A stretch of 64,000 nt of DNA from Streptomyces vilmorinianum (GCF_005517195.1 NZ_CP040244.1:1134001-1198000); one strand, 5' to 3'; shown: positions 17,041 to 25,925, numbered from the stretch's first letter. A program made the numbers and translations. The notes: a model not told the origin generated them from the letters alone.

Positions 17041-18580
17041 CGTCCGCCACCCGATTCAGTTCGGCGCGGGCCGCCGCGACCAGGACGGACTGCCACAGCT
17101 GCAGGTTGTCCTTCTCGCGGCTGCCGCTGTACTCCTTCTCGAAGACCCCGTGGAGCAACAGGTACATGAGCGACTTGAGGGTCGGGGCGTCGTTGAGCCC
17201 GCCCCGACGACCGCCGAGGATCGCGGCACGATAGTGGTGGTTGAGGATGATCGTCCGGTTCTCACGATCGATCTCGAAGAACGTGCTGTTGTCGATCTTC
17301 TGCCAGCGGACGGCGATCGGCTCCTCGCCGGGTATGAGCGGCAGTTCGTCCTCGATGGCCTCCCGCACGGACGACTCGAAGCCCTTGCCCGCCGGTATCA
17401 CGGGCTTGCGGGTCGTACCAGTCCGCTTCCGTGCCTCCCTGTACGTCGCGTCGGCATCCGCCACGTACTGGGAGAACGTACGCCCGTCGGAGCCCACCGC
17501 GGACTCCAGGGCCGTCACGAACTCCGGAGAGGTGTCGACGCCGTCCTTCTTCACCGTGAGACGGAACACCTCGGAGGCCATTGCGTCGTCGGGCAGATCG
17601 ACGGCGACGCGCGCGAGGGCAAGATGCTGTTCGGGCTGACGGAAGTTGTTCCAGCCACCGGCCTGGACCAGGCGGTCGTGCCGGTAGAAATAGAAGCCCT
17701 GCCGGTCGATGACCGTGCCGACGGCTTTGAACTCGTCGTTGTTCGACTTCGGCGGCCAGATGTGCGCAGCCATGGTGATCGGGTCGACGGAGGGGATGGC
17801 GGCAACGAAATCGTGCGCGTAATCGGGGTGCCCGCTGACCGGGTAGGCGAACGGGTCGAGCGGCTGGACACCGAAGTTCATGTATTCGACACCGGTGGAC
17901 ACGTCCTCGACGGCGATGGTGATGTTGAAGTCGTCGCGAGCCAGGAAACGGTGCAGATGCAGGCCGAGGTGGAGCCCCAGCTTGTTGATCGTGCGGTGCA
18001 AGTACCGATCCGTCTGGCCGCCACCACCGGTCTGCGGGAAGTTCTTGACAGCGTCCCAGCGGATCACGGTGCCCTGCCAGACGATCGGGCAGTCGTAGTA
18101 GCGGTCGATGAGCTGCTGGGCGTAGTCCGGCGCGACGATGTCGCATTGATAGCCGGTCACAGCCCGCTCCATCGTCCAGCGCCGCCCTGCCGGTGCCGCT
18201 GCTCGCGTTCGTCGCACCTTGCTGACCACGGTGACGGCACCGGCGTGACTGAGCGAGGCGGACTTCAATCCGGTGCCGAACATCCCGAGTGCTCGGGAGT
18301 CGTAGTCGCGGCGACCACCGACGGTCATCGCGACGTCCAACTCGTCCTCGTCCATGCCCTTGCCGTCGTCGACTATGAGCAGGCTGACAAGTCTGTCGCC
18401 GTCGCGCAGGAAGTGGATCACGACGTCCTTGGCGCCGGCGTCGATGGAGTTGTCCACCAGGTCCGCGACCGCCGCCTCGAAGCCGTAGCCCTGACTGCTG
18501 AGGGCCTCCATGTAGCGAGCGTCCGGAGGCAGGCGCTTGCTGCCGGTGGTGGGTACTTCGAACTGCCACTCAGTCGTCAT
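17033..18580 (-). CDS. MutL/MORC-like GHKL ATPase
   Basis: 515 residues, first gene of the minus arm. Bergerat-fold motifs: N-box AVADLVDNSIDAGA with Asn44 (Asp40 where MutL has the catalytic Glu), G1 VDDGKGM (70-76) and G2 LGMFGTGLKSASLS (98-111). The rest resembles the transducer and C-terminal parts of prokaryotic MORC-type ATPases, and there is no MutL endonuclease motif. ATG 18580 is the first sensible start. It probably acts as an ATP-driven clamp that loads or gates the Z1 and PD-(D/E)XK subunits. The family is clear; the mechanism is inference. Confidence 0.9.
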   Translation of the reverse strand: MTTEWQFEVPTTGSKRLPPDARYMEALSSQGYGFEAAVADLVDNSIDAGAKDVVIHFLRDGDRLVSLLIVDDGKGMDEDELDVAMTVGGRRDYDSRALGMFGTGLKSASLSHAGAVTVVSKVRRTRAAAPAGRRWTMERAVTGYQCDIVAPDYAQQLIDRYYDCPIVWQGTVIRWDAVKNFPQTGGGGQTDRYLHRTINKLGLHLGLHLHRFLARDDFNITIAVEDVSTGVEYMNFGVQPLDPFAYPVSGHPDYAHDFVAAIPSVDPITMAAHIWPPKSNNDEFKAVGTVIDRQGFYFYRHDRLVQAGGWNNFRQPEQHLALARVAVDLPDDAMASEVFRLTVKKDGVDTSPEFVTALESAVGSDGRTFSQYVADADATYREARKRTGTTRKPVIPAGKGFESSVREAIEDELPLIPGEEPIAVRWQKIDNSTFFEIDRENRTIILNHHYRAAILGGRRGGLNDAPTLKSLMYLLLHGVFEKEYSGSREKDNLQLWQSVLVAAARAELNRVADDD

Positions 18581-18680
18581 GTCTCGCCTTGGGATACGCG
18601 CGCTACACCTGATCAAGCGACCCTAATGGACGGCGCTGACATCGACAGCCGGTTGGGTAGTTGTGCCCGGCCCGGGGCGG

Positions 18681-19709
18681 CTACTCCGCCCCGTGGCACT
18701 CCCCGTACGTCCGCCCCGACCCGCACCAGCAGGCCGCGCCCCGGGCCGGGGGCCAGGCCGTCGCACGCCCACGGGCCGCCAGGGTGGTGGCGTACTGGGG
18801 GAGCAGGTCGGCGTTGGAGGGGGAGGAGGACTCGGAGGCGGCGAAGGCCTCGTAGGAGGGGACCGTGGCCGGGACGATGCCGAGGTTGGGGGTGCCGGCC
18901 GCGGACAGTTCGCGGAGGGAGGCCTCGATGTCCGTGAGGTGGGCGCGGTAGGTGGGGTACTCGGATTCGAGTTCCGGGTACGACGCGAGGAGCTCGTCCA
19001 GTTCCGGCTCCGGCCAGTGGAGGACCGCCACCGGGAAGGGGCGGGAGAGGGCCGTGCGGTAGGAGCCCAGTTCGCTGCGGAGGCGGGTGATCTCGGCCTG
19101 GAGTTCCGCCGGGTCCGAGGAGCCCAGCGACCACAGGCGCTTCGGGTCGTGGAGCTCGTCCAGGGGGACGTCAGCCGTGTGGAGGTTGTCCGCCAGGGTG
19201 TCCCAGGCGTCGTGGGGGAGGGCCAGCATGCGGCGGACCCGGTGGCGCGTGGTGAGCAAGGAACGCGTGGGGTGGGGGAGGGAGTCCCCGGAGTCCCCGG
19301 AATCGGCCGTCGCTGCCAGCAGGGCCGCCGCCTCCGTCGCCACCGTCTCCGACAGCTCCAGCTCGTCGTGGGACTCGAGTGTCTCCGCGATGATCTCCCA
19401 CGGGGCCGCCTCCGCCGGGCGCGCGGCACGGACGCCCTCGATGATCGCGCGTGCCTCCGCCTCGTGGCCGTACTCCCACAGGTTCGCCGCCTTGAGGGCG
19501 CGGATGAGGTGGGGGTTCACGGGAGCGGCGGAGGAGAGGAGGGTGTCGTACAAGGCCGTCGCCCGCGCGCGCTCGCCCGCCAGTTCCAGGTGGGCCGCCG
19601 CCTGGAGCAGCAGGGGCTCCTGGTCCTCGGGGTACTGAGCGGCGGTGCGCAGCAGGCGCTCGGCTTCGGTGGCGTGGTCGGCAGGCGTGTCGGGGCGCAT
19701 GCTGACCAC
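18681..19709 (-). CDS. SEC-C metal-binding motif protein with TPR-like repeats
   Basis: 342 residues. The N-terminal 150 residues are helical with TPR-like patterns (LLLQAAAHLELAGERARATALYDTLL). The last residues, CWCGSGRTYGECHG, form the SEC-C zinc-binding motif also found at the C-terminus of SecA. Start may be GTG 19709 or ATG 19700; neither has a clear ribosome site. It is divergent from the sortase gene with a 54-base gap. Function is not known; metal-dependent protein binding is likely. It marks the right border of the island. Confidence 0.85.
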   Translation of the reverse strand: MVSMRPDTPADHATEAERLLRTAAQYPEDQEPLLLQAAAHLELAGERARATALYDTLLSSAAPVNPHLIRALKAANLWEYGHEAEARAIIEGVRAARPAEAAPWEIIAETLESHDELELSETVATEAAALLAATADSGDSGDSLPHPTRSLLTTRHRVRRMLALPHDAWDTLADNLHTADVPLDELHDPKRLWSLGSSDPAELQAEITRLRSELGSYRTALSRPFPVAVLHWPEPELDELLASYPELESEYPTYRAHLTDIEASLRELSAAGTPNLGIVPATVPSYEAFAASESSSPSNADLLPQYATTLAARGRATAWPPARGAACWCGSGRTYGECHGAE

Positions 19710-19763
19710 CGTACTGCTGTACGGCCCTGGAGAGTTGGCGCCTCAGCCCTTATCGTGCCCCGC

Positions 19764-20543
19764 GTGCGGGACAGGGTGCCGGTCGTCGTCCAGACACGCG
19801 GGGTGCGGAGCACGCCCGCCCGCGTCCTGTGGGTGTGCGCCGAGGCGGTCGTCACCTGCGGGGTTGTTCTGCTGCTTCTTGTCGTTCATCAGCTCTGGTG
19901 GACCAACGAGCAGGCCCGTGCCGAGGCCGGCGAACAGGTCCGCGTCCTTGAGGAGGAGTGGCGGGAGTGGGGGGAATCACCTCCTGAGGCCCCCCAGGCG
20001 TCGGAGGCTCCGGTGGCCTCCGTGGCGCCCGTGCCCCCCGCCGCCCCGGTAGTGCCCGAGGCCTCCGTGAACCCCGCCCCTCCGACGACGGCCCCCGCCC
20101 GCTCCTCCGCCGCCTACGCCGTCATCCGCATCCCCCGCATCGGCGTCACCGCCCCCATCGCCCGCGGCATCGGCAAGAGGTCGGTCCTCGACAAGGGGTA
20201 CGTGGGGCACTACCCGGGCACCGCCGCGCCCGGCCGGCCCGGGAACGTCGCCCTCGCCGGGCACCGCAACACCCACGGCGAGCCCTTCCGGTACATCAAC
20301 CGGCTCGCCAAGGGGGACCGCATCCACATACGCACCCGGGAGCGCGAGTACGTCTACGTCGTCGACCAGGTCCTGCCGCAGACCGCCCCCCGCGACACCG
20401 GCGTCATCCAGCCCGTACCCCGCTCCCTCGTCAAGCCCTCCTACGGGTACTCCGACCCCGGCTCCTACCTGACCCTGACGACATGTACGCCCGAGTTCAG
20501 TTCCGCCTACCGCCTCGTCGTGTGGGCGAGACTCCTACAATGA
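19764..20543 (+). CDS. Class E sortase
   Basis: Membrane-anchored transpeptidase, about 259 residues. One membrane helix (VLWVCAEAVVTCGVVLLLLVV, residues about 20-40) is followed by a Pro/Ala-rich linker and the sortase domain. Catalytic His is in ALAGHRNTHG, Cys in LTLTTCTPEF and Arg in SSAYRLVVW. Class E enzymes of Streptomyces cut LAxTG sorting signals; a secreted protein ending in LAHTG lies about 5.4 kb downstream. GTG 19764 or GTG 19755 could be the start. 25 bases separate it from the next gene. Confidence 0.93.
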   Translation: MRDRVPVVVQTRGVRSTPARVLWVCAEAVVTCGVVLLLLVVHQLWWTNEQARAEAGEQVRVLEEEWREWGESPPEAPQASEAPVASVAPVPPAAPVVPEASVNPAPPTTAPARSSAAYAVIRIPRIGVTAPIARGIGKRSVLDKGYVGHYPGTAAPGRPGNVALAGHRNTHGEPFRYINRLAKGDRIHIRTREREYVYVVDQVLPQTAPRDTGVIQPVPRSLVKPSYGYSDPGSYLTLTTCTPEFSSAYRLVVWARLLQ

Positions 20544-20568
20544 GGAGAGGCATGGGAGGGGGGGCACG

Positions 20569-20862
20569 ATGATCGGGAATCTGATCCTGCGCGTTGTCGC
20601 GCCGCTCTTCTCCCTCCTCGCCCTCGCCGATCTGCTGCTCTCCGACGGCGCCTCCGTCTCCGCCGCCGTCGCCCTCGCCGCGACCACCGTCGTCTGCGGC
20701 CTGATCGGCGCCCGTACGGCCCCGGTCGTGCCCCCGACCCGGGTACGAACCGCCCTGCGCGACCGTGAGCAACGCACCGCCTTCCTGCCGCAGCGCGACC
20801 CCGATGCCCGGGGGCGCCGCAGGCCGCGAGCACCCGGCCGTCCCCTCCCGACGGCCGCGTAG
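20569..20862 (+). CDS. Small membrane protein, DUF6412-like
   Basis: 97 residues with two hydrophobic segments (LILRVVAPLFSLLALADLLL and AAVALAATTVVCGLIGA) and a basic, Pro/Arg-rich tail. Small proteins of this kind sit before YidC genes in Streptomyces and are annotated DUF6412; this assignment is from memory of that pairing. It starts 25 bases after the sortase gene and precedes the insertase by 81 bases. No function is known. Confidence 0.7.
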   Translation: MIGNLILRVVAPLFSLLALADLLLSDGASVSAAVALAATTVVCGLIGARTAPVVPPTRVRTALRDREQRTAFLPQRDPDARGRRRPRAPGRPLPTAA

Positions 20863-20943
20863 CGAACCAGAGGTCTCCTGCGCGGATTCCGTCATGCCGA
20901 CCCGTACGTCTTCCGGCACGACGAGACCCCTCGGAGGGCTCCC

Positions 20944-21612
20944 ATGTCCGTTTTCGCTTCCCTGGTCGAGCAGCTCGCCGACCTGCTCCAGCCGCTCTTC
21001 GCCACCACCGCGACCGCCGCCGCGATCGTCCTGTTCACGATGGCCGTACGCCTCGCGATCCACCCCCTCTCCCGGGCCGCCGCCCGCGGCCAGAAGGCCC
21101 GCACCGTGCTCGCCCCGCAACTCGCCGACCTGCGCAAGAAGCACGCCAAGAACCCCGAGCGGCTGCGGAAGGCGGTCATGGAGCTGCACGCCGAAGAGAA
21201 GGTCTCGCCGCTCTCCGGCATCCTGCCCGCGCTATTCCAGCTCCCCGCCTTCTTCCTGCTGTACCACCTGTTCTCGAGTGACCGGATGGCCGGGCACAGC
21301 CTCTTCGCCGCCCCGCTCGGCGACCGCTGGACCGACGCCCTCGGCCAGGGCGGGGTCTTCGGTCCGGCCGGGCTCGTATACGTCGTGATGTTCGGGATCG
21401 CCGCCGCCGTGGCGGCCTTCTCCTACGGGCGGGCCAAGCGGCAGCTGGCCGCCTCCCCGCTGGAGGGGCCGGGCGCCGGGGCCATGGCCAAGGTGATGCC
21501 GCTGCTGTCCTTCGGCACGATCCTCACCGTCGCGATCGTGCCCCTCGCCGCCGCGCTCTACATCGTGACCAGTACCGCCTGGAGTGCCGTGGAGCGAGCG
21601 CTGCTCTACTGA
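20944..21612 (+). CDS. YidC/Oxa1 family membrane protein insertase
   Basis: 222-residue insertase that helps fold and insert membrane proteins. It has the YidC core: a first helix after LQPLFATTATAAAIVLFTM, the charged cytoplasmic hairpin (AARGQKARTVLAPQLADLRKKHAKNPERLRKAVMELHAEEKVSPLSG region), then the hydrophobic helices LFQLPAFFLLYHLF, YVVMFGIAAAVAAF and LLSFGTILTVAIVPLAAALYIVTS. There is no lipoprotein signal and little tail, so it is shorter than the main Streptomyces YidC next to rpmH. It is probably an accessory paralogue. Confidence 0.9.
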   Translation: MSVFASLVEQLADLLQPLFATTATAAAIVLFTMAVRLAIHPLSRAAARGQKARTVLAPQLADLRKKHAKNPERLRKAVMELHAEEKVSPLSGILPALFQLPAFFLLYHLFSSDRMAGHSLFAAPLGDRWTDALGQGGVFGPAGLVYVVMFGIAAAVAAFSYGRAKRQLAASPLEGPGAGAMAKVMPLLSFGTILTVAIVPLAAALYIVTSTAWSAVERALLY

Positions 21613-21777
21613 CAGTGCTGCTGACCGGCTGCGACGGGCGGCATCCGCTACTGGCGCGTAAGGGTCCGATCCGTGAACGGGGTCTTGCAGAGTGGTCTCT
21701 TCTCTTGGAGGATCGACCAATCCTCCGATGGCCGCACTCCATCGGCCGGGGCTCACCTCGACCACAGGGAGAAGACC

Positions 21778-22635
21778 ATGAAGCTGCTGCGAGTCGGTCC
21801 GGCGGGTGCCGAGCGTCCCGCCCTGCTCGACGAGGAAGGGACGCTGCGCGATCTGTCCGCCCTGGTCGACGACGTCGACGGCAGCCTGCTCGCCGACGAG
21901 TCCGCGCTCGACCGGATCCGGGCCGCCGTCGCCGCCGGGGTCCTGCCCGCGCTCGACGCGGCCGGGCTGCGGGTCGGCCCGCCGGTCGGCCGGATCGGCA
22001 AGGTCGTGTGCATCGGGCTGAACTACCACGGCCACGCGGCCGAGACCGGCGCGGCGACCCCCGCCGAGCCGGTCGTCTTCCTCAAGGCCGCCGACACGGT
22101 CGTGGGCCCCGACGACACCGTGCTCGTACCGCGCCGCAGCACCAAGACGGACTGGGAGGTGGAGCTGGCGATCGTCATCGGCCGCACCGCCCGCTACCTG
22201 GAGACCGACGAGCAGGCGCTCGCGCACGTCGCCGGGTACGCGGTCGCCCACGACGTCTCGGAGCGCGAGTTCCAGATCGAGCGCGGCGGCACGTGGGACA
22301 AGGGCAAGAACTGCGAGACGTTCAACCCGCTCGGCCCGTGGCTGGTCACCGCCGACGAGGTGCCGGACCCGCAGACCCTCGGCCTGCGGCTCTGGGTCAA
22401 CGGCGAGCTGAAGCAGGACGGCAACACCTCCGACCAGATCTTCGGCGTCGCGGAGGTCGTACGGTACGTCAGCCAGTTCATGACCCTGTACCCCGGCGAC
22501 ATCATCAACACGGGTACGCCGGCGGGCGTGGCGATGGGGCAGCCGGAGCCGAAGCCGTATCTGCGGGCCGGTGACGTGGTGGAGCTGGAGATCGACGGGC
22601 TCGGGCGCCAGCGCCAGGAGCTCAAGGACGCGTAG
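21778..22635 (+). CDS. Fumarylacetoacetate hydrolase (FAH) family protein
   Basis: 285-residue FAH-fold enzyme. The N-terminal domain (to about residue 70) is followed by the catalytic domain: CIGLNYHGHAAE, the metal-binding DWEVELAIVIG stretch with its acidic residues, AHDVSEREFQ, WDKGKNCETFNPLGPWLV and GDIINTGTPAGVAMG. Family members hydrolyse or decarboxylate beta-keto acids such as 2-hydroxyhepta-2,4-diene-1,7-dioate; the substrate here is not known. ATG 21778 follows AGGGAGAAGACC. A longer reading from 21673 is rejected because it lacks a ribosome site. Confidence 0.9.
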   Translation: MKLLRVGPAGAERPALLDEEGTLRDLSALVDDVDGSLLADESALDRIRAAVAAGVLPALDAAGLRVGPPVGRIGKVVCIGLNYHGHAAETGAATPAEPVVFLKAADTVVGPDDTVLVPRRSTKTDWEVELAIVIGRTARYLETDEQALAHVAGYAVAHDVSEREFQIERGGTWDKGKNCETFNPLGPWLVTADEVPDPQTLGLRLWVNGELKQDGNTSDQIFGVAEVVRYVSQFMTLYPGDIINTGTPAGVAMGQPEPKPYLRAGDVVELEIDGLGRQRQELKDA

Positions 22636-22658
22636 GCTGGTGCCCCGAGGAGGGCACC

Positions 22659-23216
22659 ATGACTGTTACGCATTCCGAAGTGACGCTCGACGAGTTTGAG
22701 GCGTTCGATGCTGCGTCTCCTGAGAGCCTTCACGTCGAGTTGATCAACGGGAGGCTCATCGTGACTCCGGCTCCGGATGGAGACCACGACGAGAATGTGA
22801 TGTCGGTCGGCGATCAGGTGCGGGCACATGACCCGGGCCTGCGCGTGTACCAGGAGCGCGGTCTCGCGGTGCCTGCGTACCGTGCGGGGCGCGCGCGCGT
22901 CGACGGGGCCGTCGCTCCTGCCGGGTACTTCCGAGGGCAACCGTCCTGGTCGGACCCGTCAGGAGTGCTCCTCGTCATCGAGGTGACGTCGGGGCGGGAA
23001 GCAGACGCTGAAGTCGATCGGGTCGACAAGCGCGACGCTTACGCCCAGGCCGGGATCCCGGCATATCTGCTCATCGACCGGCATCGCGGCGAGGCTGTTG
23101 TGCACCGGGAGCCCTCGGCGGGCCGCTATCGCCACGAATGCCGCGCAGTTTTCGGGGCGAAGCTTCAGCTGCCCGAGCCGTTCGGCTTCGAGCTGGACAC
23201 TTCCGAACTGGCCTAA
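22659..23216 (+). CDS. Uma2 family (DUF820) PD-(D/E)XK nuclease-like protein
   Basis: 185 residues with the Uma2 pattern: VELINGRLIVTP (acidic residue near 29), RVDGAVAP, then VIEVTSGREADAEVDRVDKRDAYAQAGIPAYLLID. These are the D...ExT/K core elements of restriction-endonuclease-like folds. Such proteins are numerous in Streptomyces and their roles are unknown. The ATG follows GAGGAGGGCACC, 23 bases after the FAH gene. Confidence 0.85.
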   Translation: MTVTHSEVTLDEFEAFDAASPESLHVELINGRLIVTPAPDGDHDENVMSVGDQVRAHDPGLRVYQERGLAVPAYRAGRARVDGAVAPAGYFRGQPSWSDPSGVLLVIEVTSGREADAEVDRVDKRDAYAQAGIPAYLLIDRHRGEAVVHREPSAGRYRHECRAVFGAKLQLPEPFGFELDTSELA

Positions 23217-23233
23217 CTGCCGCAGGCCTCGCC

Positions 23234-24313
23234 TCAGCCGAGCTGGATCGTGATCCCCTCGCGAGCCGAGCGGCGGGCCGCCTCCAGGACGTCGAGGGCG
23301 GCCGCGGCCTCGTGGGCGGTGACCGGGTTCGTACCGGTTCCGCGTACGGCGGCGGCGACGGCCGCATAGTACGCCGGGTAGTCGCCCGGCAGCGTCTCGA
23401 CCGGGTCGCCGCCGCCCGTCAGCGGGGACTCCCCCGCGCCGAGGGTGCCCCACATCGACTCCGGCTCCACGCCCCACGGCCTTCCGGGCGCCGGGCGCAG
23501 GCCCTCGCGCAGGTCGGCCTCCTGGGGGTCGAGTCCGTACTTCACGAATCCGGCGCGCGAACCCAGGACGCGGAAGCGGGGGCCGAGCTGGGCGGTGGTG
23601 GCGCTCACGTAGAGGTGGGAGCGGACGCCGTTCGCGTGGGTGATCGCGAGGAAGGTGTCGTCGTCGGCCTCGGCGCCGGGGCGGCGGACGTCCGACTCCG
23701 CGTACACGCGCACCGCCGGACCGAAGAGGACCAGGGCCTGGTCGACGACATGGCTGCCGAGGTCGTAGAGCAGCCCGCCGATCTCCTCCGGGGCGCCGGA
23801 CTCGCGCCAGCCGCCCTTGAGCTGCGGGCGCCAGCGCTCGAACCGGGACTCGAAGCGCTGGACGTCACCGAGCGCGCCGTCCGCGAGGAGCGCGCGGAGC
23901 GTACGGAAGTCGTTGTCCCAGCGGCGGTTCTGGAAGACGGACAGGAGCAGGCCGCGCTCCTCGGCGAGCGCGGCCAGCTCGCGCGCCTCGGCGGCGGTGC
24001 CGGCGACCGGCTTGTCGACGACGACCGGGAGGCCCGCCTCCAGGGCGGCGGTGGCGAACGCGACGTGCGTCTTGTTGGGGGAGGCGACGACGATCAGATC
24101 GAGCTCGTCCGCCCGCGCCCACAGCGCGTCGGGGGAGTCCACGACCCGTACGCCGGGATGCGCGGCGCGGGCCTGGGCCTGGCGCTCCGGGTTGCCGGTC
24201 GTGACCGTGTCGAGGACGAGGCCCTCGGTGGAGGCGATCAGCGGGGCGTGGAAGACGGAGCCCGCGAGGCCGTAGCCGACGAGTCCGACGCGGAGCGGAG
24301 CGGTGCCAGTCAT
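23234..24313 (-). CDS. Gfo/Idh/MocA family NAD(P)-dependent oxidoreductase
   Basis: 359 residues. N-terminal Rossmann fold with VGLVGYGLAGSVFHAPLI, then ELDLIVVASPNKTHVAFA and the EKP-equivalent VVVDKPVAGT motif with catalytic Lys. The C-terminal domain (FQNRRWDNDFRTL, GGLLYDLGSHVVDQAL) is typical of sugar or inositol dehydrogenases. The start is ATG 24313 or GTG 24322. It is divergent from a ROK regulator, and a palindrome lies between the two starts, so the regulator probably controls it in response to a sugar. Confidence 0.9.
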   Translation of the reverse strand: MTGTAPLRVGLVGYGLAGSVFHAPLIASTEGLVLDTVTTGNPERQAQARAAHPGVRVVDSPDALWARADELDLIVVASPNKTHVAFATAALEAGLPVVVDKPVAGTAAEARELAALAEERGLLLSVFQNRRWDNDFRTLRALLADGALGDVQRFESRFERWRPQLKGGWRESGAPEEIGGLLYDLGSHVVDQALVLFGPAVRVYAESDVRRPGAEADDDTFLAITHANGVRSHLYVSATTAQLGPRFRVLGSRAGFVKYGLDPQEADLREGLRPAPGRPWGVEPESMWGTLGAGESPLTGGGDPVETLPGDYPAYYAAVAAAVRGTGTNPVTAHEAAAALDVLEAARRSAREGITIQLG

Positions 24314-24326
24314 GGACCTCACTTAA

Positions 24327-24339
24327 GCAACGCTGTTGC
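24327..24339. promoter_or_regulatory. Operator candidate between oxidoreductase and ROK regulator
   Basis: GCAAC-GCT-GTTGC is a perfect 5-3-5 inverted repeat in the short divergent region. It is the likely binding site of the ROK protein encoded to its right; that link is inferred from position only. Confidence 0.5.
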
Positions 24340-24369
24340 CAAAGTGCAAGCGCGGGAGACAATGGCGTC

Positions 24370-25800
24370 GTGAACAGGAGTGTCAGAAGTGTCAGGGGTG
24401 TCAGGGCCGCTACGGGGGTCAACCTGCCGGCGCTGCGCAGCCACAACGCGGCGCTGGTGCTCGATCTGCTGCGGACGGCCGGGGGCGCTGGGATCAGCCG
24501 CCTCGAGCTGGCCGAGCGGACCGGGCTCACCCCACAGGCGGTCAGCAAGATCACGGCACGGCTGCGGGCGGAGGGCCTGGCACGGGAGGCGGGCCACCGC
24601 GCCTCGACCGGCGGCAAACCGCGGACCCTCCTGCGGCTGGTCCCGTCGGCGGCGTACGCGGTCGGGGTGCACCTCGACCGCGACGAGCTGACGGCCGTCC
24701 TGGTGGACCTGGCGGGGGTACGGGTGGCGCTGCGGCGGACCCGCCTCGACCTCGGCGCGGGCGCGGACGTGGTGTTGGGTGCGGTCGAGCGGGAGGTGGG
24801 GGGCCTGCGCGAGGGCTGGGTTCCCCGGGGGGAGGCCGGGCGGGGGGCCTTGGACGCCGTGGACACCGTGGATGCCTCCGGCGCCTCTGACACCTCTGGG
24901 GGCCGGGAGGTCCCGGAGCTCTCGGAGGTCCCGGAGCTCTCGGAGGTCCCGGCGGTCCCGGCGGTCCCGGAGGTCCCGGCGGTCCCGGAGGCCGGCGAGG
25001 GCCGGGGAGCCCGCGAGGTCGGCGGAGGCCGTGAGGCACGTGAGGTACGTGGGGCGCGCGAAGGCCGCGAGGCCGTCGAGGCCCGCGAGGACCCCGACGC
25101 GCCGGAGGCCCCCACCACCCCCACCACCCCCACCACCCCCACCACCCCCACCACCCCCACCACCCCCACCCTCCTCGGGGTCGGGGTCGCCATGCCCGGG
25201 CCGCTCGATCACCTCACCGGGGTCCCGGGGCGGGTCACCGGGTGTCCGGAGTGGGACGGGGTTCCGGTACGGGAGGAGCTCGCGCGGCGGCTCGGGTTGC
25301 CCGTCGCGCTCGACAAGGACACCAACGCCGCCGCCCTCGGGCTCGCGCTCCAGGCGCCCGTCGCCGACTCGTTCGCGTATCTCCATCTCGGTACGGGGCT
25401 CGGCTCCGGTCTCGTCCTCGGCGGCGCCCTCCACCGGGGGGCCAGGACCGGGGCGGGGGAGTTCGGGCATCAGACCGTCCAGCTCGACGGGCCGCCGTGC
25501 GGCTGCGGCGGCCGGGGCTGTCTGGAGGTCCTGTGCCTGGCGGCCGTGGCCCGGGGCGACGTCCCCGAGGCGGCGCGGATCCTCGGCATCGGCGCCGCGA
25601 ATCTCGTACGGCTCCTCGACATCGACCGGGTCGTCCTCGGCGGCCGGGCCGTCACCGAGGCCCCCGAGGCCTTCGCGCACGGCGTCGGCGCGGTCCTCGC
25701 CGGGGCCGGGCTGAGCACACCGGTCTCGGGCACCGCCACCCCGTACGCCGTCGCAGAGGGGGCGGCGCAGCTGATCCTCGCGCCGGTCTTCGGAAAATAG
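24370..25800 (+). CDS. ROK family transcriptional regulator with a 110-residue repeat insertion
   Basis: 476 residues against the usual 380-400. The N-terminal winged HTH shows [26 protein letters not shown]. The C-terminal ROK sugar-kinase-like domain has [32 protein letters not shown] and the zinc motif GH-x9[10 protein letters not shown]. Between residues about 157 and 266 lies a low-complexity insert of (EVPAVP)-type, (GRGAREV)-type and six TTP repeats, placed inside the ROK domain just before its phosphate-loop region. The frame stays open throughout, and both flanking halves are intact, so it should fold with a long disordered loop. It probably represses the divergent oxidoreductase gene. 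Confidence 0.88.
   Translation: MNRSVRSVRGVRAATGVNLPALRSHNAALVLDLLRTAGGAGISRLELAERTGLTPQAVSKITARLRAEGLAREAGHRASTGGKPRTLLRLVPSAAYAVGVHLDRDELTAVLVDLAGVRVALRRTRLDLGAGADVVLGAVEREVGGLREGWVPRGEAGRGALDAVDTVDASGASDTSGGREVPELSEVPELSEVPAVPAVPEVPAVPEAGEGRGAREVGGGREAREVRGAREGREAVEAREDPDAPEAPTTPTTPTTPTTPTTPTTPTLLGVGVAMPGPLDHLTGVPGRVTGCPEWDGVPVREELARRLGLPVALDKDTNAAALGLALQAPVADSFAYLHLGTGLGSGLVLGGALHRGARTGAGEFGHQTVQLDGPPCGCGGRGCLEVLCLAAVARGDVPEAARILGIGAANLVRLLDIDRVVLGGRAVTEAPEAFAHGVGAVLAGAGLSTPVSGTATPYAVAEGAAQLILAPVFGK
24906..24990 (+). repeat. GGTCCCGGA-type coding tandem repeat
   Basis: Imperfect tandem copies of GGAGGTCCCGGAGCTCTC followed by GGCGGTCCC and GGAGGTCCC units, encoding ELSEVP, AVP and EVP repeats inside the ROK regulator. 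Confidence 0.8.
25111..25170 (+). repeat. CCCACCACC coding minisatellite
   Basis: Nine-base unit CCCACCACC repeated about 6.7 times without interruption, encoding the Thr-Thr-Pro run inside the ROK regulator. Perfect copies suggest recent slippage. Confidence 0.9.
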
Positions 25801-25925
25801 GCTGATCGGACGGATCGTGTGGGCCGTCCGGGGCGGGGCCGCCCGTCGCTGCCGCGCCCGGGCGGGGCGGGGTGGCAGGGTCGCGGCCGTCCCGTACGCC
25901 CACGAGCAGCAAAGGCATCCGCCCC

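Noticed and set aside
6170..18580. Island considered as BREX, DISARM or classical type II restriction-modification
   Set aside because: No PglX/PglZ/BrxC, no DrmABC and no stand-alone type II restriction enzyme were recognised; the gene set fits MutL-Z1-type loci better.
25111..25170. Regular short repeats considered as a CRISPR array
   Set aside because: The unit is 9 bases with no spacers and lies in frame within the ROK gene; no cas genes are near.
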